64,000 bases of DNA from Annona cherimola (lineage: Eukaryota; Streptophyta; Magnoliopsida; Magnoliales; Annonaceae). The notes below the pieces were generated by a model. The model did not search any database, had not been told where the DNA came from, and saw only the letters and a program-made list of their open reading frames with translations. Below, one piece after another: positions 25,096-36,643 of the stretch. Both the position numbers and the translations under genes were made by a program. Each line of letters begins with the position of its first letter. Positions within the stretch are counted from its first letter, which is position 1. The DNA lies in the NCBI GenBank assembly GCA_030490835.1, contig CM059972.1, forward strand, positions 16,221,764 to 16,285,763, given 5' to 3'.

Positions 25096-25419
25096 TGCAC
25101 CCGGGTGCATGGAATCAAAATCCTATAATCTGTATCATAAATAAGAATATAATAATGTATATTGGAAATAAAAAACTTGTATTTAAAATGTAAAAATTAT
25201 ATTGAATGGTGAAAAAGCTGACTCAAAATTTTTTAACAAAATTGTCTTAAAAATAAGAATAAAGATTCTATTAAGGATCTTGTACTTGTTTCTTGAAACA
25301 TACTACAGAGAGCATACACAAAATTTGAAAATTATATATAGTTAATCAAGTACTTAAAAGGTCATAAAATCTCTCAAAAAAATAATTATCTACAAGGAAA
25401 CAATAGTCTTTTCCCTGAT

Positions 25420-25585
25420 TACTAAAAATGCTAAGATTTTTAAAAATCTACAAAAATAATAAAAATTAATACACATGTTAAATATATTTATTGTGTAAAA
25501 AAATTTCAAAATAATATATAAAAAAATAAGTATTTGCACCCGGATGCACTGAAGCTAAGTGTGTCCGGGTGCATTGGATCAGTTT
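25420..25585. mobile_element. Foldback MITE, array copy 4, right arm only
   Basis: Only the right arm remains, with TACACATGTTAAATATATTT and the end GCACTGAAGCTAAG, followed by a GTCCGGGTGCATTGGATC linker. The left arm is missing or unrecognisable. Confidence 0.6.
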
Positions 25586-25599
25586 CCAAGATTTCATTG

Positions 25600-27060
25600 A
25601 AATATCTTACTTTCTTTGAAACGCAGAGGGTTTTGAACGGGATGGAGCTTTTATTTTCAAAATAGATTTTTAATTTTCAGTACAATTTTTTCGTTACAAA
25701 TTTTCACATTTTTTATACACATTATACGTTCTCATCCCATTTTTTATCCCAGAGAAAATGGATATTTTCTATTTTTATCTATTAAAATTATAAATAATTT
25801 CATAATTTATGAAAAATTATATTATTATATAAGTACGATGAAATGAGTAGCTGTACAATATCTTGTTTTATTATTATAAGATTTTTTAGTATACAAATCA
25901 TTTATAACATCTAATATATATGTTTAGTTATGATGCCAAAGATTAAAATATTTAGAAAACTTTTACATTCTATACATTGATTTAGAAAATTTAATAGTTA
26001 TATATTCACCATCATACGAGGTTAAATATAAAATATGATTATTTGCAAATATAGTCATAGTATTTGATTATAATTGTCAATATATTCTCATGGTTTCAAA
26101 TATAAAAAATTATCTTTATAATTTACAACTATTTGCAAGCGTATCTACCACATTAAATTTTGTCATAGAATTTTTTTTCTAGAGCATGTTAGGCAAACAT
26201 AAAAAAAAATTTCAACCAAAACTTTTAATCTCCACAATTATCCTATCTTTAAATTTATTTTTTACAACTCTCATACAATTATCCTACTTTTTAATCATTT
26301 CTATATAATTATTCATACAACTAACCTATCTATTTTAACTATATTTACTTTACTCCTCATCATTACCCCAATCATATCACATTATTTTTTACTAATTTAA
26401 AAACCCTTACACTAAAAACTTTTCATATAAAAGTTTTATCACTACCCAAACACATCAATAAAATAAATTCTGGATATTTTCTTCTTCTTAAAAAAATTCG
26501 ATTTATTAATCACGAACATTTCAATTAGATATCCTATATTATAGTAAGAATTTTTTTAAAAAAATAAATTTCTTAAAAGGCTCTCTTCATCATTAATAAC
26601 TAATAATGGAAAAATTCACTAAGGGTGTGTTTGTAAAAACTTATGGATAAAAACCTTTTGGCATAAAGTTTTTAAAATAAAAAATAAAACGATATGATAT
26701 AAAATGGGTAATAATAAGAAATAAATAAAATAAAGTTAAAAGAGATATGTTAGTTATATGGATAGTTATATCCGAATGATTAAAAAGTAATATAGTTTAT
26801 ATAGAAATATGTAAAGAAATAATTAAAAAATAAGATACTTATGAAAAGTTTTACAACGTAACAAATACACACTAAAAAAAGTGCTTAAGAAAATTGTCGC
26901 CATCTATTGATGTTTTTTATTTTAAAAGATAGAAATTAAAACGTGACTAATTTAAATCATTTGATTTTATGATATTTAAAAATTAAAAAGCTTAAATGAA
27001 AACGATTAGTGGGTTAATAACATCAAATATCTCATTTGGATATTATCTAGATCAGTTGGA
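25600..27060. other. AT-rich spacer with two Tourist-like MITEs
   Basis: No gene. A worn MITE copy lies at about 26188-26457 (right end ACTACCCAAACACATC) and a better one at 26623-26872 (left end GGGTGTGTTTGTAAAAAC, right end GTAACAAATACACACT). The rest is simple AT-rich sequence. Confidence 0.55.
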
Positions 27061-27062
27061 TA

Positions 27063-27624
27063 GGGCAATTGCAAAATTTCAAAAGAATTATTAATAATTT
27101 CTCTATACTATTTAAAATCATGGATACACTTGTATACCCACGAATTTTAGTATTAATTCCATTATACCCGTGAATTTTTATTCTAATTCCACTTATACTC
27201 ACACCATTAAGAATCCGTTAAATAAACCGTTAACTCTTTAAAAAATTATGAATATGCACATATCTAATTATGATTTTATAGCTAAAAATTATATTATAAT
27301 GAATTTTTAGTAATTCTAAAACTATAAATCATATATTATTTGAAAATGAATCTTTAACTTTAAACAAAACAACCTTAAATAACATTAGAGACTAAGCATG
27401 TTCGTCATGTTACAAAGGGCTAACAATCCATTTAATGGATCCCTAACGACATAGGTATAAGTGTAATTATAATGAAAATTCGTAATTATTTGATGAATTT
27501 TTGAAAATTCATGAGTATAAGTGGAATAATGATGAAAATTCGTGAGTATAAGATGAATTTTTGAAAATGCATGAATATAGGTAAAATTATGGGTAAAATT
27601 CATGGGTACGTATGTAATTTGCCC
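27063..27624. mobile_element. Foldback element with GGGCAATTGC/TAATTTGCCC ends
   Basis: The left end GGGCAATTGC pairs with the right end TAATTTGCCC. Short words recur inverted in the two halves: GAATTTTTATTCTAATTCCA and TTATACTCAC on the left against GTATAAGTGGAATAATGATG and GTGAGTATAAG on the right. TA flanks both ends. The ends resemble those of the larger inverted repeat at 39183-39938. Confidence 0.6.
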
Positions 27625-27865
27625 TAAACATATACATTTAAAAGGGCGTTGCTAGTTGCTACAAAATTTTGAAAGCAAAAAATTTTCACCTATCTCACTC
27701 TCCTCCTCACATGAAAAATGGAAAAAAATTTATTTTTTAAAATTTTGTAAAAGTATACAAAATATAAAAAAAAATTAGGTATACAGATTACATATACTTG
27801 GGCCCAAATGAAAATAAAAATATCAAAAATTTTGGAAAATAGGGCCAATCACGGCATGCTGTAAC

Positions 27866-28050
27866 TTTGTGTGTTTGGTAAGTAATAAAATTTTTAGACA
27901 AAAAATTTTTGGTGTAAAAATTGTTAAATTAATAAAAATGATATAATATGATATGGATAATGACGATAAATAAAAATAATAAAGTTAAAATAAATAAATT
28001 AGTTATATGAGTAGTTGTGTAAAAATAATTAAAAAATAGAAAAATCATTA
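27866..28050. mobile_element. Tourist-like MITE, right part missing
   Basis: Left end TGTGTGTTTGGTAAGTAAT and a family-like interior (GTAAAAATAATTAAAAAATA) are present. The sequence then changes to a mixed-composition stretch, so the right terminal repeat has been lost. Confidence 0.5.
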
Positions 28051-28156
28051 GCACGGAGGAACCAAATCCTACTTTCTCGAATGCACGTCAACCTTAATTG
28101 CATTTCTACCACCTGCGCACAGGTAGCAGGGGCTTTTGTCCCTTGCAGAAGACTTG

Positions 28157-28447
28157 GGGTGTGTTTGGTTTGAAGTAAAACTTTTGATGAAAAGTTTTTG
28201 GAGTAGAAGTTGTCAAATCAATAGAAAGTAATGTGATATAATAGGAGTAATGATGAGGAGTAAAGAGAATAAAGTTAAAATAAATAGGTTAGTTGTATGG
28301 GTAGTTGTGTAGAAATGATTGAAAAGTAGGATAGTTTGTATAGAAAAATGTGAAAAAATAATTAAAAAATAGAATAATTATGGAGAGTGGAAAATTTTAG
28401 ATTGAAAAGTTTTAGCTGACACTTTTTTGCCTTAAACAAACACACCC
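28157..28447. mobile_element. Tourist-like MITE, 291 bp, sister of 5311-5601
   Basis: Starts GGGTGTGTTTGGTTTG and ends TTAAACAAACACACCC, flanked by TTG on both sides (28154-28156, 28448-28450). By eye it is nearly identical to the copy at 5311-5601 and has the same length. Confidence 0.85.
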
Positions 28448-28620
28448 TTGGTTTCAAGCGTTGTGGGCTGCGTCCCCGCTTGGGCTTTGTTTCCCTCTTT
28501 TAGATGGGAGTTTTATGTTCTGATTAGTTAAGCTTGGTTTTCCTCTACTTAATAGGAGTTTTATTTTCTGGTTAGTTAATTACAATATAAATTGAGATAG
28601 ATACACATATATATATAGAT

Positions 28621-28867
28621 GCTGTTCCGGTGCATGACGCTGCACCGGAACAGCGGTGCAGTGGGCCCCAAATGGGCCCCACATGATCATGAAATCATGA
28701 TCTACTTCACCCATTGTATTTAGAATCATGAAATCATGAAATCATAAAATTTAATAATTGTATTTTATTACGTTGGATTTATACCATTTTCAGATGGGGC
28801 CCATATACATATCTGATTTCATGATCATGTGGGGCCCATTTTGGGCCCACTGCTGCACCGGAACAGC
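28621..28867. mobile_element. Palindromic MITE with GCTGTTCCGGTGCA ends
   Basis: GCTGTTCCGGTGCA at the left mirrors TGCACCGGAACAGC at the right. The arm continues with CAGTGGGCCC and CACATGATCATGAAATCA on the left, against TGATTTCATGATCATGTG and TGGGCCCACTG on the right. The left end carries an extra inverted copy of the terminal repeat (28641-28654), forming a small hairpin. It sits between (TA)n runs, so the target duplication cannot be read. Confidence 0.75.
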
Positions 28868-29560
28868 CCTCTATATATATATATATAAATAAAATAAAAT
28901 TTATTGCATTTGTTTGCCATGCCATATCGTATTTATGTTTTTGATAGCAAAAGCGCACCATCTTGAAGCGGGATTTGGTTCGACCCAATTCAGATTTCAC
29001 TAACAAACTCGTTATCCTTTGAATTAATTCTAGAAAGTGTTTGATGCAATTTGTATCACGTGTTATGACTAGAATTACAAAATTCTAAAATGATAGCACG
29101 GAAATATAGCACGTGTTAGTCTGGTGGATTTTTCTTTTTTCTTTTTTTTTGGATTTTATATTGACATCTTAGCAATGGACATGATCAACCAACTCGTAAT
29201 GGTCGAAGAATCTAAACATAATGCTATTTCCATCATGGGAATACCAGCTCCGGAAAAAAACTAACATGCTAATTAATTCCAAGCTTATTATTCAACCAAT
29301 TTTTTCTTTTTTGGATAACCGGCCTCTCGAATATTCCTTCCCCTTTTCTTCGGTTCAGTATTTTAGGGTAGGATGGAGATTATTTCCTGAGCTTGGTATT
29401 TTGGCCCGATGATCATCAACGATTGGTGATAGATGGCGGTCGTAACACTCAATTTTTAAATATATCCAAATAAAACTATTAATTTGAATATATAATACTT
29501 ATAAAACATGTTTTACTAATTTAAAGATACATGTATATTCCTTTTACGGGGCTGCCTGAT

Positions 29561-29882
29561 TGCAGTTGGGTGCATTTCACTTATTTTTTTATTTTTTGAA
29601 ATTTTTTTATATTATTAATCTAGGTGTTTTTAATATGTATATCAATTTTTACTATTTTTTAGAAATTTTTATATATTTATTTTTAATTTTTTAAAATCAG
29701 TAACATTTTTATAATTCATAAATTATGAAAATGCCGCTGGTTTTAAAAAAAATCAAAAAATCTAAAAGTATCTAAAAATGATAAAAAATTGTTATATATG
29801 TTAAATACACGTATATTAATAATTGTATAAAAAAAGTTCAAAAAAATTTTAAAAATGAATTTTTGCACCCGGATACATTATA
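29561..29882. mobile_element. Foldback MITE, GTGCACCC family, solitary copy
   Basis: The arms are inverse: TTAATCTAGGTGTTTTTAAT on the left against GTTAAATACACGTATATTAA on the right. Ends are GGGTGCATTT and TTTGCACCCGGATACA. Confidence 0.65.
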
Positions 29883-30055
29883 TCACGTTCTTTCATTTTA
29901 TATGTTTAAACATAGAGATATGAGGTCATTTTCACAATACTCCTTTGCTTAAAATATAAAATAAATCTCTATCAAAAAATATAAAACAAATATATATATT
30001 TAAAAATAAAAAAACTTTATTAGTAATAATATACATTTAGATTAGTTGTCTTCAG

Positions 30056-30306
30056 GAATGTTTGCTTATGCTTAAAATTTTTCAATCTAAAACCTTTTAC
30101 TTTTTATAGTTATCATATTTTTTAATTATTTTTTATTTCTTTCTATAAAACTACTCTGTTTTAAAATTATTCATATATAACTACTCATACATTTAATTTA
30201 TCTATTTTAACTTTATTCCTCATTATTACTCTAGTTATATTACATTATTTTTTAACATTTCAAAACTTTCACACAAATTTTGTTTTATTACTTTCTAAAC
30301 ACACTC
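30056..30306. mobile_element. Tourist-like MITE, worn
   Basis: Left GAATGTTTGCTTATGC and right CTTTCTAAACACACTC form an imperfect terminal repeat; the interior has family words such as CATTATTACTCTAGTTATAT. Confidence 0.5.
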
Positions 30307-30324
30307 TTATCAAAACTTTCAAAA

Positions 30325-30488
30325 AAAATAAAAAATAAAAAATGGTATGTCAACCGACGACATCACTGCCCAACATTTTGACGAGTACTGCTGGTGCTGA
30401 ATACACCGGGCACGGGCTTCGCGAGAATTCGATTTGAACGCGTAAGGTTGACCGAATATCACTAGAAGTCCTTACCATCGATCTAATT
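30325..30488 (-). mobile_element. Possible tRNA-derived SINE with T-rich tail
   Basis: On the minus strand, an A-box-like CGATGGTAAGGACTT is followed about 30 bp later by a B-box-like CGTTCAAATCG (complement of 30430-30440). The element then runs to a T-rich end (TTTTTTATTTTTTATTTTTT). This is the order expected of a SINE with a T tail. Both boxes are imperfect and no target duplication is certain. Confidence 0.4.
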
Positions 30489-30619
30489 AAAAAATAAAAA
30501 TTAATTCCTAACAAATATTTTTATGTCAAAAGAGTGGGCCAAAGGCAAAGATGCTTATTCCAAGCGCCTCGTGTTCTCCAAAAGTAAAAACCAAATGACG
30601 AGCTTCGAAGACCGTTATG

Positions 30620-31072
30620 TTACTTGATGACGGTAATAAGGCCTTTTCCTGTTCCTTTTCCTTTTCCTTTCCTCTTTAAAGCGCGCGAAGATCTCTTCCG
30701 CATTGGATGAGTAGTCATGCCGCGTGCATTTACATGGAATCGATCCGAAGCTGCTAAGAAATTCGTGGCTGTGCTGTCATCGTAGCCGTTCAAGTCACGC
30801 ACCCGAACGCGGCATTTCCTGATGATCTTATATTGCTCTGTAATAGGAAGCTGATACTCGATGTCTAATCTTATCTCTGTGAGCAATGTGCCATCCGAAA
30901 AAATAAATGAAAGAAATGTATTTCTTAAAAATTTGTAAGAATTTCTGAAGACTCTAATATAATAAAAATTGAGATATTTGTAAATATATACGTAAATAAT
31001 AACTGATGCATCTGCCGGTTCGGCAGTTGCACATGCCCCCACACCATCCCAATCCTCCCCCACCGACCCCAA
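30620..31072 (-). CDS. Orphan ORF, 150 codons, hypothetical
   Basis: An uninterrupted ATG-to-stop frame in a GC-richer island. The N-terminal part (MGSVGEDWDGVGACATAEPA) is followed by an AT-rich stretch that could be an unspliced intron. The C-terminal part is protein-like: IRLDIEYQLPITEQYKIIRK, RVRVRDLNGYDDSTATNF, then a basic end RSSRALKRKGKGKGTGKG. No known domain was recognised. It may be a gene fragment caught between repeats, a lineage-specific gene or chance. A SINE-like sequence lies just downstream on the same strand. Confidence 0.25.
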   Translation of the reverse strand: MGSVGEDWDGVGACATAEPADASVIIYVYIYKYLNFYYIRVFRNSYKFLRNTFLSFIFSDGTLLTEIRLDIEYQLPITEQYKIIRKCRVRVRDLNGYDDSTATNFLAASDRFHVNARGMTTHPMRKRSSRALKRKGKGKGTGKGLITVIK

Positions 31073-31257
31073 CTTTCATCTTTCAGACGAACATGATTCC
31101 CGTTTACCCATCACGTCTAATAATTAAGAGAGGGGAGTGCGATGATGGTTTAAACGATGCAGACCCTTGACCACCGTCCAAAATAAATCTTGACCCTCCA
31201 TAATAAAATTCAAGAATTGAAATAATGAATAATCTCCGGTTGCTACGTTAGGATAAA

Positions 31258-31770
31258 TTTTAGAAGCCATGAAAATTTTAGGTGAAAATATTTTTTTTTG
31301 TAAAAAATTTTGAAATGAGCAAAAATAATGTAATATAAGAAGTAATGATAAGGAATAGAGAGCATAATGTTAAGATAGATATGTCAGTGGTACCAGTAGT
31401 TGTGTAAAATGATTAAAAAATAAGATAATTGTATAGAAAGATGTGAAAAATAATTAAAAGATAGTGTAGTTGTAAAAAAAGAAAAATTTTATATTAAAAA
31501 AATTCTAACACGTAAAACTTTTCAATATAAAATTTATGTTCTTCAAAATTATCATATTTTTATTTTTTTTACTTATTTTTTTATAACTATTGTACTTTTC
31601 AATCATTTTTACACAACTACGTATACATCTAACTTATCTATTTTAACGTTATTATTTTTTCTTCTTATTATTACCCCATCATATTATATCATTTTATCAC
31701 ATTTCAAGAATTTTTTTGTAACAAATTTTTCATAAAATTTTTTATCACTTTCTGAACATACCCTTACTTT
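31258..31770. mobile_element. Two adjoining worn Tourist-like MITEs
   Basis: The first half (to about 31505) has the forward family words (GTAGTTGTGTAAAATGATTA). The second (31505-31770) has them reversed (TTTCAATCATTTTTACACAA) and ends TTTCTGAACATACCC. The two therefore lie in opposite orientations and could pair with each other. Confidence 0.5.
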
Positions 31771-31973
31771 GAAAATTTTTGAAGATAAACAAACACACAT
31801 TAGTCATAAATATAAAGGTTACAAAGGCTTCCTACTTATGGGAGTCACATGCAAAAGTGGTATTGTTCACAATAGCAAGTAAAATTTAATCAATTAATCT
31901 TTAGTAAAGATTGGGTTCTCTTTACCAACGGAATTCATAAGTGTGATTTTTTTGGTGAAAGTAATAATATAAA

Positions 31974-32197
31974 GGATGTGTTTGTTAATTGAAAGGAAGT
32001 TGCCCAAAAGTTTTTTCAATAGATATGTAATGAAGTAATGCGATAAAGGTAATAATTGAAAGTAAAAATAATAAAGTTAAAATAGGAGGATAGTTATATG
32101 AATGGATGTGAAGAGATGGTTATAAAGTAGAACAATGGTACAAAAGATATATAAAATATTGCGAAATTTTTTTTGCTGGGAGATTATCAAACATACC
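31974..32197. mobile_element. Tourist-like MITE, 224 bp
   Basis: Left end AAGGATGTGTTTGTTAATTG mirrors the right end GATTATCAAACATACCTT. Confidence 0.6.
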
Positions 32198-32202
32198 TTA
32201 AG

Positions 32203-33002
32203 TGGGTGCTTATTTACTTACAAAAATTTCAAACTAAAATTTTTTACTATTCAACAATTATTTTATTTTAGTTATTTTTTCATTTTTCGTATAATTATCA
32301 TATTTTTAAATTTTGTGTACACGATTATCCATATATCTAATATATCTATTTTAATTTTTCTCTTTATTCATCATTCTTACTAGAGGTGTTAATGATTATG
32401 GTCAACTTATCAACCTACTTATCTAATCCGTTTATAAATGAATTTGGATCTAGGTTTCCGAATAAATGAGTTATGATTCGCCAACTTGTTCAACCATTTA
32501 ATTAAATAAAATAATTAGTATTGAAATTTTATAACCTATTAACTCATTCAATCTGTTAAAGTTATATATATATATAAATGTAAACCCCTTGATTATTTTT
32601 TATAACTAAGTTTTCTCCCAACACCTAATTTTTATTTTCCTACTATTGCTTTAATTCCATTTTTTGTTCCTGCCCTATTTTCATTACCTCTGCATTCGAA
32701 ACACTGTCTCACTTCTCTCCATGAGATTATTATGTCCCAGAGTTTAGGTCTTCAGGTCATCTACTATGCAACTTGTTAATAATGCATCAACCCATTTATT
32801 AAATGGATTGTAAATGGGTAAGAGTTGAAGTTTTTAAAATTGATGAATAAATGAATTAAGGTTAAGATATTTTAAATGGGTTAGGATTATGTGTTAACGC
32901 TCCTAATTATTACCTATACTATTTACATCATTTTTTTCAATTTCAAAAATTTTACGCAACAAATATTTCTTCAAAAGTTTTATCACTTTTCAAGCATATC
33001 TC
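32203..33002. mobile_element. Tourist-like MITE split by a nested insertion
   Basis: The left part (GGGTGCTTATTTACTTACAA, 32203-32380) and right part (32906-33002, ending CACTTTTCAAGCATATCTC) read as one family member if the 525-bp element between them is removed. At the break the word ATTNTTAC is duplicated. Confidence 0.65.
32381..32905. mobile_element. hAT-like element nested in a MITE, 525 bp
   Basis: Ends are TAGAGGTGTTAATG and TTAACGCTCCTA, imperfect inverted repeats. The flanks are ATTCTTAC (32373-32380) and ATTATTAC (32906-32913), an 8-bp target duplication with one mismatch, which fits the hAT superfamily. It encodes nothing. Confidence 0.7.
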
Positions 33003-33224
33003 AAATAAGAATTGCAAAATGGCAAAAAGGAAAAGGTAGGAAAACGCAAATGAATATAAGTGCTATTTATAATATGTCAAAATTATGTATTACATTTTTT
33101 CTGTATTTCTCTAAATTATTTTTATCTATCTATAAGAATTATTCCTTTATTTATAAGAAAACATTTATATATGATGAATGATCCTGTTAGCTCGGGTTAA
33201 GTGAATGTCTTGCTCAGCTCACAT

Positions 33225-33505
33225 CAAAAAATTTATTTACAAATAATTTTTTTCATACACTTGTTTATCTAAGTGTATTTAACATATAAATCAAATTTTA
33301 CTATTATTAAATACGTATATTTTCTAGATTTTTAAAAGATAAGGATATTTTAAATTACATACATATAGATGTTTAAAAATCTCAAAAAATATATAAATAT
33401 ATCAAAAAAGGTAAAACTCAGTTTATATGTTAAAAATATTTAGATAAATAAGTGTACGAAGAAAAAATAAAAAAATTATTATAATTTTTTAAAAAAATTA
33501 ATTAT
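33225..33505. mobile_element. Foldback MITE, diverged copy
   Basis: TATCTAAGTGTATTTAACAT on the left is mirrored by ATGTTAAAAATATTTAGATA on the right; CATACACTTGTT pairs with AATAAGTGTACG. The arms meet near 33360. Confidence 0.55.
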
Positions 33506-33579
33506 GCGCAGCATTTGCTTACCCACTGATGGAGTCACATCTCGTTATATATTTTCTGTAAAAAATGAGATTTTTCCTT

Positions 33580-33720
33580 GCGTGCCACGTGTACGCGTAC
33601 AGATGGTTAATTAATTCCACGGAAGTCCACATCGTTGCATGTGCGTGTGATGTGAGCCACACTCATGCCACGTGTGCTTGCCTTTTCTTTCCACGACCGA
33701 CACACGACTCTGTTAATCGA
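33580..33720. promoter_or_regulatory. Gene-free GC-rich patch with two G-box motifs
   Basis: GCCACGTGTAC (33583-33593) and GCCACGTGTGC (33667-33677) contain the palindromic CACGTG core bound by bZIP and bHLH factors. No coding region starts nearby, so this may be a stranded promoter piece or chance. Confidence 0.3.
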
Positions 33721-34329
33721 GCCGCCTCCAAAGTCCGAACGCAGGCCAGCGTCGAAATATACCGTTCTTGTGAAAACACTCGTGGCACCAACTTAAGGAT
33801 AACTTGCGTTTTTAAATTCTTTAAATATGTACATTTATATTTTAAACCTTTACAAAATTTAGTAATTAGCATTTTAAATCTTGCTCAATTTTAATTCATT
33901 TGCATTTTAAACTCGTCAAGTGTGCGCATTTACATTTTAAACAGTGGAATTTGCCTCTCTCGATTTTTCTTATATGCTCAATTTTTTTATTAGTTTTTTA
34001 TTTGGGCTGGAATCTGTAATTGATAGTTCAAATTTTTTTATTATTTTTCATCCTTCCATCCTTTTTAAACCATTCTTTAAATTTTTAAAATTTTTTTAAC
34101 ATCAACCCTGTTGAAATTTTGCTGCTGTCGTAACAATTAACATCATACAGTATTACTGAATAATTCTACCATCTTTTCACTACAGTTCTAATCTTTAATA
34201 TTAATATTATTTTTTTGATGAGAGAAATATTAATATTATTAAGTGATGACATGTATGATTATTTTCCGTTTTCGTTGAATTTTTTTCATTATTGTTTAAG
34301 GGACAGAAAGAGCTATATGAGTTTCATAA

Positions 34330-34356
34330 GAAAAGAAAGAAAGAAAGAAAGAAAGA
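34330..34356. repeat. (AAAG)n microsatellite
   Basis: About six AAAG units in otherwise unremarkable AT-rich DNA. The flanking 33800-35970 shows no gene. Confidence 0.9.
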
Positions 34357-35977
34357 GCTATATGTGTGAATACAGGGGCTTTCGATCTTCGACTTTCAGA
34401 TTTTTTTTTTAATAAAGAAATACCGTTCCTACACCATTTCATCCCATGCATGATTTTTTCTTTTTTGCTTTCTCTACTCTTTTTTCTCTGATGTGAGTCC
34501 TTCGTAATAATTGCGATTCTACCATACAAACCATGTTCATATATTTTGGCATAAATGAAATCACTGCAGCTCCTATAATATTCGCACAATCACCGCTCGA
34601 GTTGCCCCTAAATGACCCACGATATTAATCAAAAATATCAACTGAAGAATCACCTAAATCCACATTACATTCAAGCTCTGCCATAGTGTGTATACGATTC
34701 AGCCAGCCAAATCAGAAGTTCAAAACGATAGAAGAATTCTCATTATGGGCTTGATTACTTTATATATAATATTTTGATTTTTCTGTTCAGCAAAACGTTG
34801 ATGTGGAGGCTTCAAAAAGAAATTGTAGAGAAGGGTTTAAAAAGGATGAAAGGATGAAAAGAATTAAAAATATGTGAATTATCAATTACAAATTTTAATA
34901 TCAAACTAAAAATTAATTAGAAATCAACTTATATAAAAAATTGAGGAGAGCAAACTTTAAAGTTTAAAATGCAAATATACAACTTAGACCGTTTAAAATG
35001 CAAAGGCATTATATATAGACATTTCACAGTATTTAACAGTGTTTTCTAACACTATAAGTGCTTAGGGTTAAAATATAAAGGGGCCAAATAGCGTAGAACT
35101 CAAAATGCCAGTAGCTAAAATTTTAGGAGTTAAAATACAAATATGCGTAGTTGGATGATTCAAAATATAAATTATCCCAAGTTGAGAAAATGAAAGTCGA
35201 CCAACAAGTTTTTTCTCTCCATATATTTGTGGTTACAAATACTATACAAAAGAGAAAAAATATCATTTCTACAGATAAAATTTTCTTTTACTATTTGTTT
35301 TTTTGGTGTGAAGTTTACTTACTCTAATCTATTGTTATGAAATATATTTAAAAAAAGATGGGTATGACCCCGCATTTATAAAAATGACATAAACGAATTT
35401 TTTCTTTAATTATAAATATTACAACATCATTAAAATTATTAGATAACGTGGCAAAATTTTTTTAAAATGAAAAAATTTGCCTTGCCATTTCTTTTAAAAC
35501 GAACGATGTGTGTGAATAGGAGTAACTAATTTCATTTTCATTTTTTATTTTTATATCATTTTTTATATTTTTTATATTTAGAGAATTTTCTTTTTACTTT
35601 TATTAATGATAATTTTGTAACTTTAATATTACTTTTAATGTTAATTTTAACAGCATTATCATATTTAGAATTAAAGATAAGTTATGTGGTCATCTATATC
35701 ATCTTTATAAACATGTGATAATGTAAATACATGTATAAATTGTGGTCGTATTTGGAATTAGCCCAAAAAAGAATTACAATTTATTGTAACCCGTTCAAGT
35801 GTGAAATCACCTCAATTTTATAAACCATGCTATTTTGAGTGAGTCATTATATTTATTGGTTAATTCAGAATTGGTACAAGAAAGGGATGTGAAATTTTTG
35901 TGTCCAAAAATTAGTTTTCATTTCCAATACATAACAAATTACTTTTTCCACTTCATACAAAGTTTTTCGTTTCTCAT

Positions 35978-36643
35978 GCAATTTTTTCATTCCCAATATA
36001 TTTTTGAAAATTTTCAATATATAACAATACTTTTTAATCCAATATTTTCTATCATATTCCTTACCATATAAAAAAATTGTATGGAAAATAAAAAATATGT
36101 TGTTATACATTGGAAATAAAAAAGTGCATTTTGAAAATGAGAAATTTTAATAAAAAGGAGTTGTTATATATTTGAATTTGAGAAAATAAATTTATCTTAT
36201 GCAATTTTTTCATTCCCAATATATTTTTGAAAAGTTTCAATATATAACAATACTTTTTAATCCAATCTTTTCTATCGTATTCCTTATCATATAAAAAAAT
36301 TGTATGGAAAATAAAGAATATGTTGTTATACAATGGAAATAAAAAAGTGCATTTTGAAAATGAGAAATTTTAATAAAAAGGAGTTGTTATATATTTGAAT
36401 TTGAGAAAATAAATTTATCTCATGCAATTTTTTCATTCCCAATATATTTTTGAAAAGTTTCAATATATAACAATACTTTTTAATCCAATCTTTTCTATCG
36501 TATTCCTTACCATATAAAAAAATTGTATGGAAAATAAAAATTATGTTGTTATACAATGGAAATAAAAAAGTGCATTTTGAAAATGAGAAATTTTAATAAA
36601 AAGGAGTTGTTATATATTTGAATTTGAGAAAATAAATTTACAA
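35978..36643. repeat. Tandem triplication of a 223-bp AT-rich unit
   Basis: Three head-to-tail copies begin GCAATTTTTTCATTCCCAAT at 35978, 36201 and 36424. By eye copies 2 and 3 differ at only a few positions and copy 1 at slightly more. The similar minus-strand ORFs in the three units are a by-product of the repeat. Confidence 0.95.

Noticed and set aside
35865..36556. Three similar minus-strand ORFs of 76-81 codons suggesting a protein family
   Set aside because: They arise from the 223-bp tandem repeat; composition is AT-driven (Phe, Ile, Lys, Asn) and non-protein-like.
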